Shown here: piece by piece, positions 62,649 to 64,000 of the stretch
How positions within the stretch are numbered: the first letter of the stretch is position 1
How the letters are laid out: the number at the start of each line of letters is the position of its first letter
Assembly: GCF_002078355.1 (NCBI RefSeq)
Contig: NZ_CP015363.1
Coordinates: 1,736,001-1,800,000, forward strand
DNA length: 64,000 bases
Direction: 5' to 3'
Source of the DNA: Ferroplasma acidiphilum
GTDB taxonomy: Archaea > Thermoplasmatota > Thermoplasmata > Thermoplasmatales > Thermoplasmataceae
Notes under the pieces: model-generated
What the model was told of the DNA's origin: nothing
The model's input: the letters and a program-made list of their open reading frames with translations, nothing else
Databases searched by the model: none
Program-made: the position numbers and the translations under genes

Positions 62649-63815
62649 ATGTATTTTTATGGTGGCGGAAGCTATAGCGATTTTTTCAATATGGGTGAAT
62701 ACAGCAGAATGGGCTATGAATTTAACAGGGAAAATATAAGTATATTTGATACAACACTGAGGGATGGAGAACAAACACCCGGAGTATCATTTAACACAGA
62801 TCAGAAATATAAGATAGCAAAAATGCTGTATGATGCTGGTGTCAATATAATAGAGGCTGGATTTCCTGCCGTTTCTAATGATGAAATGAAATCAATAAAA
62901 AAGATAAATCATGATATGGAAAATATATGTTCACTGGCAAGATGCAATAGAAATGATATAGATAAGGTAATAGAGTCAGATTCTAGAATAATACACCTGT
63001 TTATTGCAACATCGGATATCCATATGAAATATAAATTAAAAAAAACCAGGGAACAGGTTTTTGACAGTATAATGGAATCTATAGATTATGCAAGGAGCTA
63101 TGGCATGAGAATAATTTTCTCTCCAGAAGATGCAACACGAACCAGCATGGATTTCCTTAAGCAGATAGTTTCCTCCATTAAGGTTGAAACTATAAATTTT
63201 CCAGATACTATAGGCATAATGAATCCAATCTCCATGTATTATTTTATCAACAAAATAAAATCATTTACCAGCACCGGCATAAGCATCCATTGTCATAACG
63301 ATTTTGGAATGGCTACAGCCAATACCCTTGCAGGTTTAATGGCCGGTGCAAATGAAGCCCAGGTAACAGTAAACGGAATCGGTGAGAGAGCTGGAAATGC
63401 CTCTTTAGAGGAGGTTGTGTCATCAATTTATGGATTTTTAAATTCATACACAGATATAAAAATGGAAAAACTATACAGCATATCAAAATATGTCAGTGCA
63501 GCAAGCGGAATAATACCTCAGAAGAACAAAGCCATAACAGGAGAAAATGCGTTTTCACATGAAGCTGGCATACATGTCCAGGGCATAATAAACAACCCGA
63601 AAACATATGAGGCTATAAACCCGGAAATTTTTGGGCTCAATAGAAGAATAGTTATAGGCAAGCATTCCGGGAAGGCAGCAATAAAATACATACTGGAGAA
63701 TAATGGTATGCATAAAACGGATGATGAAATAGATAATATATTACAGATAGTGAAGAAAGAAGGAAATAAAACAATTGATGACAAATTTTTATTAGAGGTG
63801 GCAAGAAATGAGTAA
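62649..63815 (+). CDS. leuA: 2-isopropylmalate synthase-type enzyme (LeuA family)
   Basis: A 388-residue acyltransferase of the LeuA/CimA/homocitrate synthase family: DTTLRDGEQTPGVSF, NIIEAGFPAVSNDE, ATSDIHMKYKL, SPEDATRTSMDF and the metal motif HCHNDFGMATANTLAG, then GIGERAGNASLEEVV. The C-terminal regulatory domain of long LeuA is missing, and the N-terminus has an aromatic/Gly-rich extension of about 28 residues. The ATG at 62649 has GGAGGT 7 nt upstream. It overlaps a leuC gene, supporting isopropylmalate; citramalate synthase is the main alternative. Confidence 0.87.
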   Translation: MYFYGGGSYSDFFNMGEYSRMGYEFNRENISIFDTTLRDGEQTPGVSFNTDQKYKIAKMLYDAGVNIIEAGFPAVSNDEMKSIKKINHDMENICSLARCNRNDIDKVIESDSRIIHLFIATSDIHMKYKLKKTREQVFDSIMESIDYARSYGMRIIFSPEDATRTSMDFLKQIVSSIKVETINFPDTIGIMNPISMYYFINKIKSFTSTGISIHCHNDFGMATANTLAGLMAGANEAQVTVNGIGERAGNASLEEVVSSIYGFLNSYTDIKMEKLYSISKYVSAASGIIPQKNKAITGENAFSHEAGIHVQGIINNPKTYEAINPEIFGLNRRIVIGKHSGKAAIKYILENNGMHKTDDEIDNILQIVKKEGNKTIDDKFLLEVARNE

Positions 63816-64000
63816 GACAGCGGTAGAGAAAATATTTTCAGAGAAGAGTGGAACAGATTCAAAAAGTGGCGATTATATAGTGGCAAATGTGGATTATGTA
63901 ATGGCCAATGATATTACAGCCCCAATAGCCATAGATGCTTTTAACGAACTTGGCATGAAGCCAAAAAGCGACAAAATAATAATTATACCGGACCATTTTG
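63808..64000 (+). CDS. leuC: 3-isopropylmalate dehydratase large subunit, cut by window edge
   Basis: The ATG at 63808 overlaps the leuA stop and opens a frame running off the window (64 residues seen): MSKTAVEKIFSEKSG, VANVDYVMANDITAPIAIDAF and KIIIIPDHF, matching the N-terminus of LeuC with the substrate-loop D-x-T-A-P and the Asp-His of the active site. The cluster Cys residues are outside the window. It is the second large-subunit gene of this family here. Confidence 0.88.
   Translation, partial: MSKTAVEKIFSEKSGTDSKSGDYIVANVDYVMANDITAPIAIDAFNELGMKPKSDKIIIIPDHF

Overview
This window is AT-rich, densely packed archaeal chromosome, and the gene set points to the order Thermoplasmatales, probably Ferroplasma or a close relative. 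The evidence is a two-repeat TATA-binding protein, a VCP/VAT AAA ATPase, aRF1, the DP1 subunit of polymerase D, a fused archaeal tRNA-splicing endonuclease, a full A-type ATP synthase operon, isopentenyl phosphate kinase next to type 2 IPP isomerase, a CoaD-DUF84 fusion, a BadF-type sugar-acid kinase and an arsR-arsB pair. The genus is inferred; no rRNA is present to confirm it. Many genes have a TATA-like box about 25-28 nt before the start codon, so leaderless transcription looks common. Downstream operon genes often overlap (TAATG, ATGA) or carry GGAGG/GGTGAT ribosome sites. Convergent genes often overlap by a few bases.

Layout. 1-7.7 kb: an HPP membrane protein (cut by the edge), a sugar epimerase, hisS, a stand-alone RAM domain, a K+ channel gene broken by one amber codon, guaA subunit B, rpsB, endA and a small G protein. 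7.8-17.6 kb: a LysN-like aminotransferase, CoaD-DUF84, a DMT transporter, a SufT-like DUF59 protein, TBP, truD, guaB, polymerase D small subunit and small unknowns. 17.9-32.2 kb: MFS transporters, an aconitase-family hydro-lyase pair, a secreted/membrane gene pair, a phosphoesterase, arsRB, homocitrate synthase, a BadF-type kinase and a PadR-ABC exporter operon. 32.2-46.8 kb: pyrH, prf1, an intact RCK K+ channel, VAT, a second secreted/membrane pair, thrB-metB, SOD, an Ogg2-like glycosylase, thiI with rhodanese, a flavin reductase and an enolase-superfamily sugar-acid dehydratase. 46.9-55.2 kb: the A-type ATP synthase operon, transcribed leftward as K-E-C-F-A-B-D-(35-aa microprotein)-H-I. 55.3-64 kb: an ABC exporter, ipk-idi2-zpr1, tRNA-Ala, gcvT, tRNA-Phe and the start of a leu operon (leuA, leuC cut by the edge).

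Pathways. Homocitrate synthase, the hydro-lyase pair at 19.4-21.1 kb and the LysN-like aminotransferase are consistent with alpha-aminoadipate lysine synthesis, while a separate leuA-leuC lies at the right edge. The dehydratase at 45.7 kb and the kinase at 28.9 kb fit a branched Entner-Doudoroff pathway. IPK and IDI2 are the last steps of the archaeal mevalonate route. SOD, Ogg2, thiI and arsRB suit an oxidising, metal-rich acidic habitat.

Points most worth a second look: (1) a 35-aa single-helix microprotein inside the ATP synthase operon; (2) two unlinked secreted-protein/membrane-protein pairs with matching signal peptides and a shared 19-bp promoter element; (3) a three-copy G-rich/palindromic element around gcvT; (4) a structured 5' leader before leuA; (5) the amber codon in the K+ channel; (6) palindromes at the arsR, padR and DUF59 promoters. 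I found no CRISPR array, rRNA, intact insertion sequence or replication origin.
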